Source of the DNA: Betaproteobacteria bacterium Ga0077526
GTDB lineage: Bacteria; Pseudomonadota; Gammaproteobacteria; Burkholderiales; Ga0077523
Direction: 5' to 3'
DNA length: 64,000 bases
Assembly: GCA_001464765.1 (NCBI GenBank)
Contig: LNDV01000034.1
Span: 1,030,671 to 1,094,670 of the forward strand
Position numbers and translations under genes: made by a program. The notes beneath the pieces are model-generated. The model was not told the origin of the DNA, made no database searches, and saw only the letters and a list, made by a program, of their open reading frames with translations. Below, piece after piece: positions 25,363 to 33,270 of the stretch. How positions within the stretch are numbered: position 1 is the stretch's first letter; every line of letters begins with the position of its first letter.

Positions 25363-26175
25363 ATGAGGAACGTTTCTGATCTCGCCTCGCGGCTCATCGG
25401 TGCCTACGACCGTGTCGAAACCATCGCTCCCCTCACGCAGCAGGAGCCGGGCTTCACGATGGCCGACGGTTACGCCGTGCTCCACGAAATCCAGCAGCGT
25501 CGCAAGGCCGCGGGCTGGCGCCCTGTTGGCCGGAAGATCGGCTTCACCAACCGCACGCTCTGGCCGCGCTACAACATCGATCGACCGCTGATCGCGGCGG
25601 TCTGGGATCGGACGCTGGTGCTTGCCGACAAGCTGCCGGTGTCGTTCGCGCTGGCGCCGTTCAGTGAGCCGCGCATCGAACCCGAGGTCGTGTTCAAGCT
25701 GCGGTCGGCGGTGCCTGTGACGGACGACCCGCATGAGGTCCTCGATTGCGTGGAGTGGGTGGCCGCCGGCTTCGAGATCGTCCAGAGCCACTATCCCGAC
25801 TGGAAGTTCAAGGCACCGGACTGCGCGGCGGGCTTCGGGTTGCACGGTGCGCTGGTGGTCGGAGAGCCTGTGCCGATGGCGGCATTTGCCGGTCGCGATC
25901 CTGCCGCCCTGCTCGAGTCCTTCACGCTCACGCTGCGCAAGGGTGGCGAGGTGGTCGAGACCGGCCGCGGGTCCGTCGTCCTCGGCAGTCCGCTGCTGGC
26001 GCTGGCGCAGGTGTCCCGGCTGCTTGCCGACATGCCGCAGTTTCCCCCTCTGGCTGCCGGCGAGATCGTCACCACGGGCACGCTCACCGACGCCCTGCCG
26101 ATCGCGGCGGGCGAAAACTGGGATTCGGACTACGGAATCCTGGGCATACCCCGTCTGGCCATCTCGTTTTCCTGA
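25363..26175 (+). CDS. 2-keto-4-pentenoate hydratase / FAH-fold family enzyme
   Basis: The 270-residue protein matches the MhpD-like hydratase and decarboxylase branch of the fumarylacetoacetate hydrolase fold: GRKIGFTNRTLW near residues 53-64, EPRIEPEVVF (metal-binding acidic pair) near 103-112, and GRGSVVLGSPLLAL near 203-216. It should need a divalent metal. It is 46 bases after the small dimeric protein and is probably the last gene of this operon. The substrate is unknown. Confidence 0.75.
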   Translation: MRNVSDLASRLIGAYDRVETIAPLTQQEPGFTMADGYAVLHEIQQRRKAAGWRPVGRKIGFTNRTLWPRYNIDRPLIAAVWDRTLVLADKLPVSFALAPFSEPRIEPEVVFKLRSAVPVTDDPHEVLDCVEWVAAGFEIVQSHYPDWKFKAPDCAAGFGLHGALVVGEPVPMAAFAGRDPAALLESFTLTLRKGGEVVETGRGSVVLGSPLLALAQVSRLLADMPQFPPLAAGEIVTTGTLTDALPIAAGENWDSDYGILGIPRLAISFS

Positions 26176-26355
26176 CTCGGGATTCGTGACATCATCCGGC
26201 CCGGCGTTCGGGGGAGTCGCCCCGGGTCGCCGACGCCGACCGTTTCTCCGTCGCTCGTCCATACCAACTACAACCGGAGCATCGATGGAAGAACGCCTCT
26301 CACGTTCCGACGCCCGCGCCCCCGGCATTGCCCCATCCGGCCGGCGGGCCGCCCG

Positions 26356-27111
26356 ATGAACGCTGCGCTCACCGGCTACTACGCCACCCGGATCTATCTT
26401 CCCCTGTCTGCCGCGTCCAGCCGCTGGCGAGCGTTCTCCCGCCGAATGCGCGGCAAGCACGATCCCGCCGTGCAGGTTCGGCGTCTGCCCCGGGTGTCCT
26501 GGAGCGACGCAACTCCGTCACGGCGCTTCGACGTGTGGGAAGGCGAGAAATCGCACGGCGACGTTCGGCTCAGCGAACTCGCCATCCTCTCGGCATTCGC
26601 AACCCAGTGCGCGGACGGCACCGACCTGTTCGAGATCGGCACCTTCGACGGTCGCACGACCTTCAATCTGGCGATGAACTCGCCTGCTGCGTGCCTGGTG
26701 CACACGCTCGATCTGCCGCCCGACACGTCGACGGCGTTTGCCATCGAAGGCGCCGAGCGTTCGCTCGTCAACAAGGCCCGCTCGGGCGCTCGCTACGAGC
26801 GCAATCGCACCGAGCATCCTGCGGCCGTCGGCAAGATCACGCAGTTGCTCGGGGATTCGGGCAGCTTCGATTTCTCGTCTTACGCCGGGCGATGTTCGAT
26901 GGTATTCGTTGACGGCTCCCACGCTTACGACTACGTGCATTCCGATACCAAGGCCGCCATGAGCATGGTGCGGCCCGGTGGCGTCATCGTCTGGCACGAC
27001 TATGGGGTCTGGGAAGGTGTGACCCGCGCGCTCGAGGAGATCGACGCGCGTGAACGTTACGGTCTCCGCAACATCCGGGGCACGAGCCTGGTGTACTGGC
27101 GCAAAGGCTGA
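26356..27111 (+). CDS. Class I SAM-dependent methyltransferase (CmcI/Methyltransf_24-like)
   Basis: The 251-residue protein has an N-terminal extension of about 75 residues and a class I methyltransferase core: LFEIGTFDGRTTFNLA (motif I, about 92-107), SMVFVDGSHAYDYVHSD (about 181-197) and GGVIVWHDYG. The DGSHAY segment is typical of the Methyltransf_24/cephalosporin-hydroxylase-like group. No Shine-Dalgarno site is evident, so the start is uncertain. It is alone, 180 bases after the hydratase. The target is unknown. Confidence 0.75.
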   Translation: MNAALTGYYATRIYLPLSAASSRWRAFSRRMRGKHDPAVQVRRLPRVSWSDATPSRRFDVWEGEKSHGDVRLSELAILSAFATQCADGTDLFEIGTFDGRTTFNLAMNSPAACLVHTLDLPPDTSTAFAIEGAERSLVNKARSGARYERNRTEHPAAVGKITQLLGDSGSFDFSSYAGRCSMVFVDGSHAYDYVHSDTKAAMSMVRPGGVIVWHDYGVWEGVTRALEEIDARERYGLRNIRGTSLVYWRKG

Positions 27112-27130
27112 CGCCCCGCGCGGTCAGCGA

Positions 27131-27162
27131 ACCGACGGGCCCGTACCTCGCAGCCCGTCGGT
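27131..27162. terminator. Bidirectional terminator between convergent genes
   Basis: A perfect 10-base stem (ACCGACGGGC / GCCCGTCGGT) with a 12-base loop is followed on the plus strand by GTTCTGCCCTTCC. It lies between the methyltransferase and the PEP-CTERM gene, which converge. Confidence 0.6.
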
Positions 27163-27177
27163 GTTCTGCCCTTCCTC

Positions 27178-27759
27178 TCAATTCCGCCGGCGCACTCCCC
27201 ATCCAAGCAGGCCCAGGCCCGTGAGCAGCATGGCGTAAGTCCCGGGCTCCGGCACGAGACCGGCAGTCACGGTCACGGTGAACTGATCGCCTGCCCGCAG
27301 TCCCTCCAGTCCGAACAGCCAATCCTGGGCGCCTGCCTGGGAGAACGGATTGCCGAGGTCCGCACCGAAGGATTCCCCCGGGGCGAACGTGATTGTCTCG
27401 GTCACCGCATCGCCGCTGCGCCCGTCGATCGCGCCGAACTGCGGCGTGACCGACCCGGCCAGCACGATCGTACCGCCGGTCAGTGCGACCTCCAGCGACC
27501 TCCAGGCAGTCCCGCTCGTGTTCGCGATCGAGCTGTTGAACGCAACGGTACCGCCCGCGTCCTCCTCGCCCACGACGAGCGTGAAGACGATCGGCGCCGC
27601 GCCTTTCAGTTCGATCGACGGGGAGATGAGTGCCGCGGTCGAGGCGCTGCTGTCGAAGACATTGCCGTTCGCCTGGACGTCCGACAGGGTGACGGCAAAG
27701 GCGCTGCCGGACAGCGCGAGTGCTGCCCCCGCCGCGAGCGCCGTGAGTGCGGATTTCAT
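27178..27759 (-). CDS. PEP-CTERM sorting-domain protein
   Basis: The 193-residue precursor has an N-terminal signal peptide (about 1-22) and a C-terminal PEP-CTERM signal: VPEPGTYAMLL, a hydrophobic helix, then WGVRRRN. Exosortase (EpsH) systems recognise this tag, cut it and deliver the protein to the envelope or biofilm matrix. The middle is a beta-rich domain of unknown function. AAAGGAG precedes the ATG at 27759. It begins 35 bases after the PhoD-like gene on the same strand. No exosortase gene is in the window. Confidence 0.88.
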   Translation of the reverse strand: MKSALTALAAGAALALSGSAFAVTLSDVQANGNVFDSSASTAALISPSIELKGAAPIVFTLVVGEEDAGGTVAFNSSIANTSGTAWRSLEVALTGGTIVLAGSVTPQFGAIDGRSGDAVTETITFAPGESFGADLGNPFSQAGAQDWLFGLEGLRAGDQFTVTVTAGLVPEPGTYAMLLTGLGLLGWGVRRRN

Positions 27760-27794
27760 CTTGTGGCTCCTTTCAGGTCTCGGTTGCATGGCGT

Positions 27795-29372
27795 TCACTC
27801 GGCATTGAGGGTCTTGGTGTAGACCGTCGCGCCACCGATGTCCTTGAGGCTCACGGTGAGGGAACGGCTGCCGCTGCCAATGTTCACCTCGCCGAAGAAC
27901 TGCGCCCCGGCGTAGGGGGAGGCATTCGCCCGCGGGCCGGCCTTGGCGAACATCACCTGCGGTCCGAAGGTGTTGTCGACCGTGTTGGGGCCGAAGGAAC
28001 CGGCGTTGAGGGGGCCTGCCACGAACTCCCAGAATGGTGCGAAGTCACGGTACTGGGCCTTGGTCGGGTCGTAGTAGTGCGCTGCGCAGTAGTGCACGTC
28101 GGCAGTGAGCCACACGACGTTCCGTATGTTCTCGCGCGAGATGTAGTTGAGCAGGCGGGCGATCTCGAGTTCACGTCCGAGCGCCGGGCCGTCGCCGTTG
28201 GCCACGGCTTCCCAACGGCTGCGCCCTTCGCCATCCCGCCCGTCGCCGACGTTGACCCCGATCGGCATGTCCGAGGCCACGACTTTCCACACGGCGCGCG
28301 AGCGCTTCAGTCCCTGCTTGAGCCACTCCATCTGCTCCATGCCGAGGATCGGCGTGTCCGCGCCTTCCTGCTCCTGGCGGTTGAACGTGTTGGGACCGCG
28401 ATAGCTGCGCATGTCGATGACGAACACGTCGAGAAGCGGGCCATACGGGATATGGCGATACACGCGCTCCGATTCGTCCGACGTGTGGGGGCGCAGCGGC
28501 GCGTACTCGAGGAAGGCACGCGTTCCGCGAGCGATCAGCAGAGGCACGTCCTTCACGGTGTACCGGGCGTCCGCATCGACGCTCTTGGCCGAATTCCAGT
28601 TGTTCGTGACTTCGTGGTCGTCCCACTGCCAGATCTGCGGGACTTCCGCGTTGAAGCGGCGGACGTTCGCGTCCATCATGTTGTACTTGTAGCGGCCGCG
28701 GAATTCGGCGAGTGTCTCCGCCACCTTCGACACTTCGGGGGTCACCACGTTGGTCCACAGTCGCCCGTCCTCCGCCGTCACGGATTCGCTGATCGGGCCA
28801 TCGGCATAGATGGTGTCGCCCGAGTGGATGAAGAAGTCCGGCCGCACCTGACGCATGGCCTCGTAGATCTTCATGCCGCCGAACGACTCGTTGATGCCCC
28901 ATCCCTGCCCGGCCGTGTCGCCGCCCCAGACGAAGCGGATGTCGCGGTTGAGAGCGGGAGTGCGGAAGCGGCCGAGAACAGGCTCGCCCATGACGCGGGC
29001 GTTCGACAGGTCGGCAAAGGACACCTTCACGAACACGTCACGTCCCGGCGGCAGCCCGACGAGATCCTGCTTCGCCGTGAAGTCGGAGACGTCGAGGGCG
29101 TGCGGGCCGACGATCTTGCGCGAAGTCCGGAACTGTTCGTCGAAGGAGATCTCGACGTGCATGCGGGACGGGCGGTCTGCGCGCCCCCACACCATCGTCC
29201 GGCCGAGGCCCATGTCAGCGAACTGGATGCCGTGCTCCTGGATCGGCCGCGTGTTCTCGCCCACGGCCGAGAGCACCGCGGGCGCGTAGCCCGACAGCGG
29301 AAACAGGGAAGTGCCGGCAAGGGCACCTGAGGTACGAAGGAAGGAACGGCGTTTCTTGGCAAAGTCGGTCAC
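27795..29372 (-). CDS. PhoD-like alkaline phosphatase, Tat-exported
   Basis: The 525-residue protein starts at a GTG preceded by GAGGAGAG. A twin-arginine signal (KKRRSFLR, residues 7-14) directs folded export. PhoD-type metal-site segments follow: RFVWGGDTAGQG, FFIHSGDTIYADG, IWQWDDHEVTNNW and TADVHYC. PhoD enzymes hydrolyse phosphodiesters and monoesters in the periplasm or outside, using iron and calcium. It is followed by the PEP-CTERM gene and probably shares its transcript. No pho-box was identified. Confidence 0.88.
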   Translation of the reverse strand: MTDFAKKRRSFLRTSGALAGTSLFPLSGYAPAVLSAVGENTRPIQEHGIQFADMGLGRTMVWGRADRPSRMHVEISFDEQFRTSRKIVGPHALDVSDFTAKQDLVGLPPGRDVFVKVSFADLSNARVMGEPVLGRFRTPALNRDIRFVWGGDTAGQGWGINESFGGMKIYEAMRQVRPDFFIHSGDTIYADGPISESVTAEDGRLWTNVVTPEVSKVAETLAEFRGRYKYNMMDANVRRFNAEVPQIWQWDDHEVTNNWNSAKSVDADARYTVKDVPLLIARGTRAFLEYAPLRPHTSDESERVYRHIPYGPLLDVFVIDMRSYRGPNTFNRQEQEGADTPILGMEQMEWLKQGLKRSRAVWKVVASDMPIGVNVGDGRDGEGRSRWEAVANGDGPALGRELEIARLLNYISRENIRNVVWLTADVHYCAAHYYDPTKAQYRDFAPFWEFVAGPLNAGSFGPNTVDNTFGPQVMFAKAGPRANASPYAGAQFFGEVNIGSGSRSLTVSLKDIGGATVYTKTLNAE

Positions 29373-29619
29373 GGAAGCTCTCCTCTCACGGGGGTTTTCG
29401 ACGAAACAGCAACGAGACCCGAAGCGTGACGAGGTGAGATGACTGCGATGCACGTCGCGGACCGCCATGAGCAGGGGCCGTTCGATCCGCGGCATGACAT
29501 TTGGGTTGCCGGTCGCCCGGGCCGCGCGGTCCACGGGGCGTGAGCAAAGCACGCCTGGTGGCGCGCCTCAGATCACCGGGGTATCGGTTTGCGGGAGGCG
29601 TGCCTTCCTCAGCCGATGC

Positions 29620-30696
29620 TCAGGCACCGCGCCCCTGCAGCCGATCCGCCAGCGCGACCGCCGGCCGGATCACCTCGCCGACTTGCGCGAGAAGGGACTC
29701 CTCCGACTCGTACTCGTGGACGGGAAGCACCCAGGGGTAGGCCTGCAGATCGCGCACCATGGAGTACCCGGTTGCCCCGGTCTGCCGCAGCAGCAGGACG
29801 GGTGTGGTCCGCAGGAAGGGCACCGTCGTCGCGAGTTCGTGGGGGATGCTGCTCGGTGCGGTGAGGTCCGCCACAACGAAGCGTGACAGACGAGCCAGCG
29901 TCTCTACCGTGCCTGTGGTGTCCTTGGATGCTGGGACGGCGAAATCGAACACCACCGGAATCAGACCAAGGCTCCGTAGGCGATCCCGCATGCCGTCCAG
30001 AACGCGCTTGTAGCGCTCGCCGAAGTTGCCGAGCACGAGCACCACCTTGGTCGTGATCGTGTCGATGACCTCGCGCGCGTTGGCGTTGCGGATGAGGAAG
30101 TACAGAAACTGCGCCAGCGCGAGACTGTCGGCGCTCAGCACAGTCTCGCCGGGCGGTGTGACGATCAGACTGGTCTCGTCTCGCGGCCGGCCCGCCATGT
30201 CCCAGACCGCGACGCCGTACACGCGCGCGTAGCCGAGGTCCGCGTCCTCGAGCCGCGTACGGATCAGTGAGCTTCCCGAGAGGTCGGCGCCACGCAGTCG
30301 CGCACCGGTGAGGTCGGCGTCCGACAGGCGCACGCGAGAGAGATCGGCTCTGTCGAGATCCGCTCCGCGCAGGCTCGCGCCGGAGAGGTCGGCGCCTCCG
30401 AGATCTGCGCAGCGAAGATCCATGCCGTCGAGCCTGGCCCCGCGAATATCGGCGTCGCGCAAGTCGAGAGGCATGACGTCCTGACCGACGATCTCGTTCG
30501 CGACGAAGGCCCACGACGACCCCGACGGAATCAGCCCCTGCGCCTGCGCGTCACGCAGCGAGGGGATGAGGCTCAGGTCGAAGCCGCGAAGGTCGGCGTG
30601 GCGGAGATCAACGGGGCGGGCCGTGTTCGCCCGCCGCCACAGGTTCCAGGAGTGCAGGCCGCGGCCTAGCGCGGCCAATTGTTCCTCGTCTGCCAT
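29620..30696 (-). CDS. Pentapeptide-repeat protein fused to a TIR-like C-terminal domain
   Basis: The 358-residue protein has A(D/N)LxG-type pentapeptide repeats at about 75-160 (and a few at 28-42), a linker, then an alpha/beta domain at about 216-345. That domain starts VVLVLGNFGERYKRVLD and contains FVVADLTAPSSIPHELA; the Asp-Leu-Thr followed by a Glu (E287) resembles TIR-like and nucleoside 2-deoxyribosyltransferase folds, where such a Glu is catalytic. An NAD- or nucleotide-handling effector is one possibility. The gene stands alone. The fold assignment of the C-terminal half is an inference. Confidence 0.7.
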   Translation of the reverse strand: MADEEQLAALGRGLHSWNLWRRANTARPVDLRHADLRGFDLSLIPSLRDAQAQGLIPSGSSWAFVANEIVGQDVMPLDLRDADIRGARLDGMDLRCADLGGADLSGASLRGADLDRADLSRVRLSDADLTGARLRGADLSGSSLIRTRLEDADLGYARVYGVAVWDMAGRPRDETSLIVTPPGETVLSADSLALAQFLYFLIRNANAREVIDTITTKVVLVLGNFGERYKRVLDGMRDRLRSLGLIPVVFDFAVPASKDTTGTVETLARLSRFVVADLTAPSSIPHELATTVPFLRTTPVLLLRQTGATGYSMVRDLQAYPWVLPVHEYESEESLLAQVGEVIRPAVALADRLQGRGA

Positions 30697-30803
30697 GGCG
30701 TCCTATCCCCGGTGTGCGTCCCGCGTCACAGTGCGGTCGCGTATTGATCGAGGACGGATGATACGGCCGGCCCGGTGGGGCGCCGTGACGGCGCGGGCGG
30801 ACC

Positions 30804-31793
30804 TCAGTCGGCGCAGATGCCGAGGGAACGCGCCAGGGTCTCGGACGCGCGCTCTCCGAACTGCCGGCGATAGTCCGCGGCAAACGCGCTCGGATTCCAG
30901 TAGCCCCATTCCGCGGCGGCGCCATGCACGGTGATCCCCGGGGTGGGATGCCGAAGGAGCCGACGCACGCCGTTCAAGCGCACGCTCCGGATGTAGGTAA
31001 GCGGACTCACACCGGCTTCCTCCTCGAAAGCGTACTGCAGTGTCCTGCGGCTCACGTGAAGGGCGGCACACAGTTCCGGAACGCTCGGCGCGCGGTCGGG
31101 CGTCGCCTCGATGCGCTCGTGCGCCTGGGCGACCAGCCGGCGGCGCGACGCGGCATTGCCGCGCTCCCGCGGGGGCGGCTCTCGCGTGGTCAGAAGGCCG
31201 GCGACGATGTCGAGCATGGCGCCGCGAAGCGATGACTCGCTCCCTCCGGCCCCGGCAAGAACGAGGATCGCGCGCGCGTGGACCAGAGCCGCGTGGCGCT
31301 GTGCGGCGTCCACCGACCACCAGTGGGCGTCGACGTCGGTCGGGAGCTGGAGCGCCGGACAACGGCTTGCGAGCAGCGCCCGGGACACCACGAAGCCGAT
31401 GATCGAATGACCCACGGGGCTCACGAGTTCGAAGGTGCCGTCCGTGCCGCAGGCCATCACGCCGGTTGCACCGACCCGTCGGCCGTTCAGCCGCGAGCCG
31501 TCATCGGCCTCGGTGATGCCGATCCAGAGGGCGCCGGGCCAGACTTCGCAGCGCTGCCGAAGGAGCTGGCTGGTGCGCTCGCGGAACACCTGCACCCCGT
31601 CGCACACGGCTTCGTCCAGCCGGCCGGTGAAGCCGCCGCCGCTCAGCTGGTCGTACTCCTGGCGCCAGCCGCTCAGGTTGGCGGCGTGTTCGTCCACGTC
31701 CCCCGAAACCAGGCTTCGGGCGCACCAGGACGCCGGCGCGGGGGGCGTCGCATGCACCGAACCGGTGCTATCGTTCGCTGCGAAGTGTGCCAA
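30804..31793 (-). CDS. AraC-family regulator of ethanolamine genes (EutR-like)
   Basis: The 329-residue protein has an N-terminal sensor region and a C-terminal AraC DNA-binding domain (about 225-325) with two helix-turn-helix motifs (VPELCAALHVSRRTLQYAFEE; PGITVHGAAAEWGYWNPSAFAADYRRQFG). The N-terminal half fits the EutR type, an activator that responds to ethanolamine and cobalamin. It is divergent from the ethanolamine permease-eutB-eutC operon, with 105 bases between starts, so it is inferred to control that operon. Confidence 0.8.
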   Translation of the reverse strand: MAHFAANDSTGSVHATPPAPASWCARSLVSGDVDEHAANLSGWRQEYDQLSGGGFTGRLDEAVCDGVQVFRERTSQLLRQRCEVWPGALWIGITEADDGSRLNGRRVGATGVMACGTDGTFELVSPVGHSIIGFVVSRALLASRCPALQLPTDVDAHWWSVDAAQRHAALVHARAILVLAGAGGSESSLRGAMLDIVAGLLTTREPPPRERGNAASRRRLVAQAHERIEATPDRAPSVPELCAALHVSRRTLQYAFEEEAGVSPLTYIRSVRLNGVRRLLRHPTPGITVHGAAAEWGYWNPSAFAADYRRQFGERASETLARSLGICAD

Positions 31794-31855
31794 TTCTCTC
31801 TAACCCCGCTGCGGAAACCCTACGTACGCTTCATCAGACGTCATTGGTTCTAGCA

Positions 31856-31880
31856 TGCGACGCGCCTGCGGCGTGTCGCA
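31856..31880 (+). promoter_or_regulatory. Leader hairpin before the ethanolamine permease ribosome site
   Basis: An 11-base stem with one G-T position (TGCGACGCGCC / GGCGTGTCGCA) and a TGC loop ends 3 bases before the AAAAGGAG Shine-Dalgarno region of the permease gene. It may affect mRNA stability or translation start. The 105-base divergent region is too short for a cobalamin riboswitch. Confidence 0.45.
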
Positions 31881-31898
31881 GCCAAAAGGAGAAAAGCC

Positions 31899-33266
31899 AT
31901 GAGCACAGGCACCGGACCGGGGTTGAAGAAGTCGCTGTCGACGCTGCAGCTGTGGGGGATCGCCGTGGGACTCGTCATTTCGGGCGAGTACTTCGGCTGG
32001 AGCTACGGCTGGGCGAGCGCGGGCACGCTGGGGTTCCTCGTCACGGCGGGGTTCATCGCGCTGATGTACACGACCTTCATCTTCAGCTTTACCGAGCTCA
32101 CGACGTCCATTCCCCACGCCGGCGGCCCCTTCGAATACTGCCGGCGGGCCTTCGGGCCGACCGGCGGCTACATAGCCGGCTATGCCACTCTCGTGGAGTT
32201 CGTGTTTGCGCCACCCGCCATTTCGCTCGCGATCGGCTCGTACCTGGCGGTGCAGTTCCCCGGCCTCGATCCGAAGACCGCAGCCGTCGGGGCCTACCTC
32301 ATCTTCATGACGCTCAACATCCTCGGCGTGCAGATCGCCGCGACCTTCGAACTCGTGGTGACACTGATCGCGATCTTCGAACTGCTGGTCTTCATGGGTG
32401 TGGTGGCACCGGGCTTCTCTTTGGCCAACTTCGTGAAGGGCGGCTGGTCCGGGCAGGACGGCTTCAGCCTCGGGGCGATTTCCGGCATCTTCGCGGCGAT
32501 CCCCTTCGCCATCTGGTTCTTCCTCGCGATCGAGGGCGTGGCCATGGCCGCCGAGGAAGCGAAGGACCCGAAGCGATCCATTCCGATCGCCTACATCGCG
32601 GGCATTCTCACGCTGCTCGCCCTCGCCATCGGGGTGATGATCTTCGCCGGCGGGGCGGGTGACTGGACCAAGCTCGCGAACATCAACGACCCCCTGCCGC
32701 AGGCGATGAAGATCATCGTCGGCGAATCGAGCGGCTGGCTGCACATGCTGGTCTGGCTGGGCCTGTTCGGTCTGGTGGCGTCGTTCCACGGCATCATCCT
32801 CGGCTATTCGCGTCAGATCTTCGCACTCTCGCGGGCCGGGTATCTTCCCGCATTCCTGGGCAAGGTCCACCCGAAGTTCCAGACGCCCCACGTGGCAGTG
32901 ATCGCCGGCGGTGTCGTGGGCATTCTGGCCATCTTCAGCGACGAACTCATCTCCTTCGGCGGCCAGACGCTCACGGCCAACATCGTGACCATGAGCGTGT
33001 TCGGCGCCATCGTGATGTATATCTCAAGCATGGCCAGCCTGTTCGCCCTGCGCAAGAACGAGCCGTCGCTGCCGCGTCCGTTCCGGGCGCCGGTGTTTCC
33101 GCTGTTCCCGGCCTTTGCCCTCGTCGCAGCCGTGATCTGCCTCGGCACGATGATCTACTACAACCCGCTCATCGCCGTCCTGTTCCTCGGGCTCGGCGCG
33201 ATCGGTTACGCCTACTTCCTCTTCACCGGCAAACGCCGCGAGGAGGCCCTGTCAGCGGTAGCATAA
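31899..33266 (+). CDS. Ethanolamine permease (APC superfamily)
   Basis: The 455-residue transporter has about twelve membrane helices and matches the ethanolamine permease (Eat) family of amino acid/polyamine/organocation carriers: LWGIAVGLVISGEYFGWSYGW near residues 17-37 and ELTTSIPHAGGPFEYCRRAFGP near 66-87. It should import ethanolamine across the inner membrane. It is followed after 4 bases by eutB. AAAAGGAG precedes the ATG. Confidence 0.9.
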   Translation: MSTGTGPGLKKSLSTLQLWGIAVGLVISGEYFGWSYGWASAGTLGFLVTAGFIALMYTTFIFSFTELTTSIPHAGGPFEYCRRAFGPTGGYIAGYATLVEFVFAPPAISLAIGSYLAVQFPGLDPKTAAVGAYLIFMTLNILGVQIAATFELVVTLIAIFELLVFMGVVAPGFSLANFVKGGWSGQDGFSLGAISGIFAAIPFAIWFFLAIEGVAMAAEEAKDPKRSIPIAYIAGILTLLALAIGVMIFAGGAGDWTKLANINDPLPQAMKIIVGESSGWLHMLVWLGLFGLVASFHGIILGYSRQIFALSRAGYLPAFLGKVHPKFQTPHVAVIAGGVVGILAIFSDELISFGGQTLTANIVTMSVFGAIVMYISSMASLFALRKNEPSLPRPFRAPVFPLFPAFALVAAVICLGTMIYYNPLIAVLFLGLGAIGYAYFLFTGKRREEALSAVA

Positions 33267-33270
33267 CCTC

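Noticed and set aside
31794..31898. Cobalamin riboswitch before the ethanolamine ammonia-lyase operon
   Set aside because: The enzyme needs adenosylcobalamin, so one was looked for, but the region is only 105 bases and shows no B12-box-like sequence.
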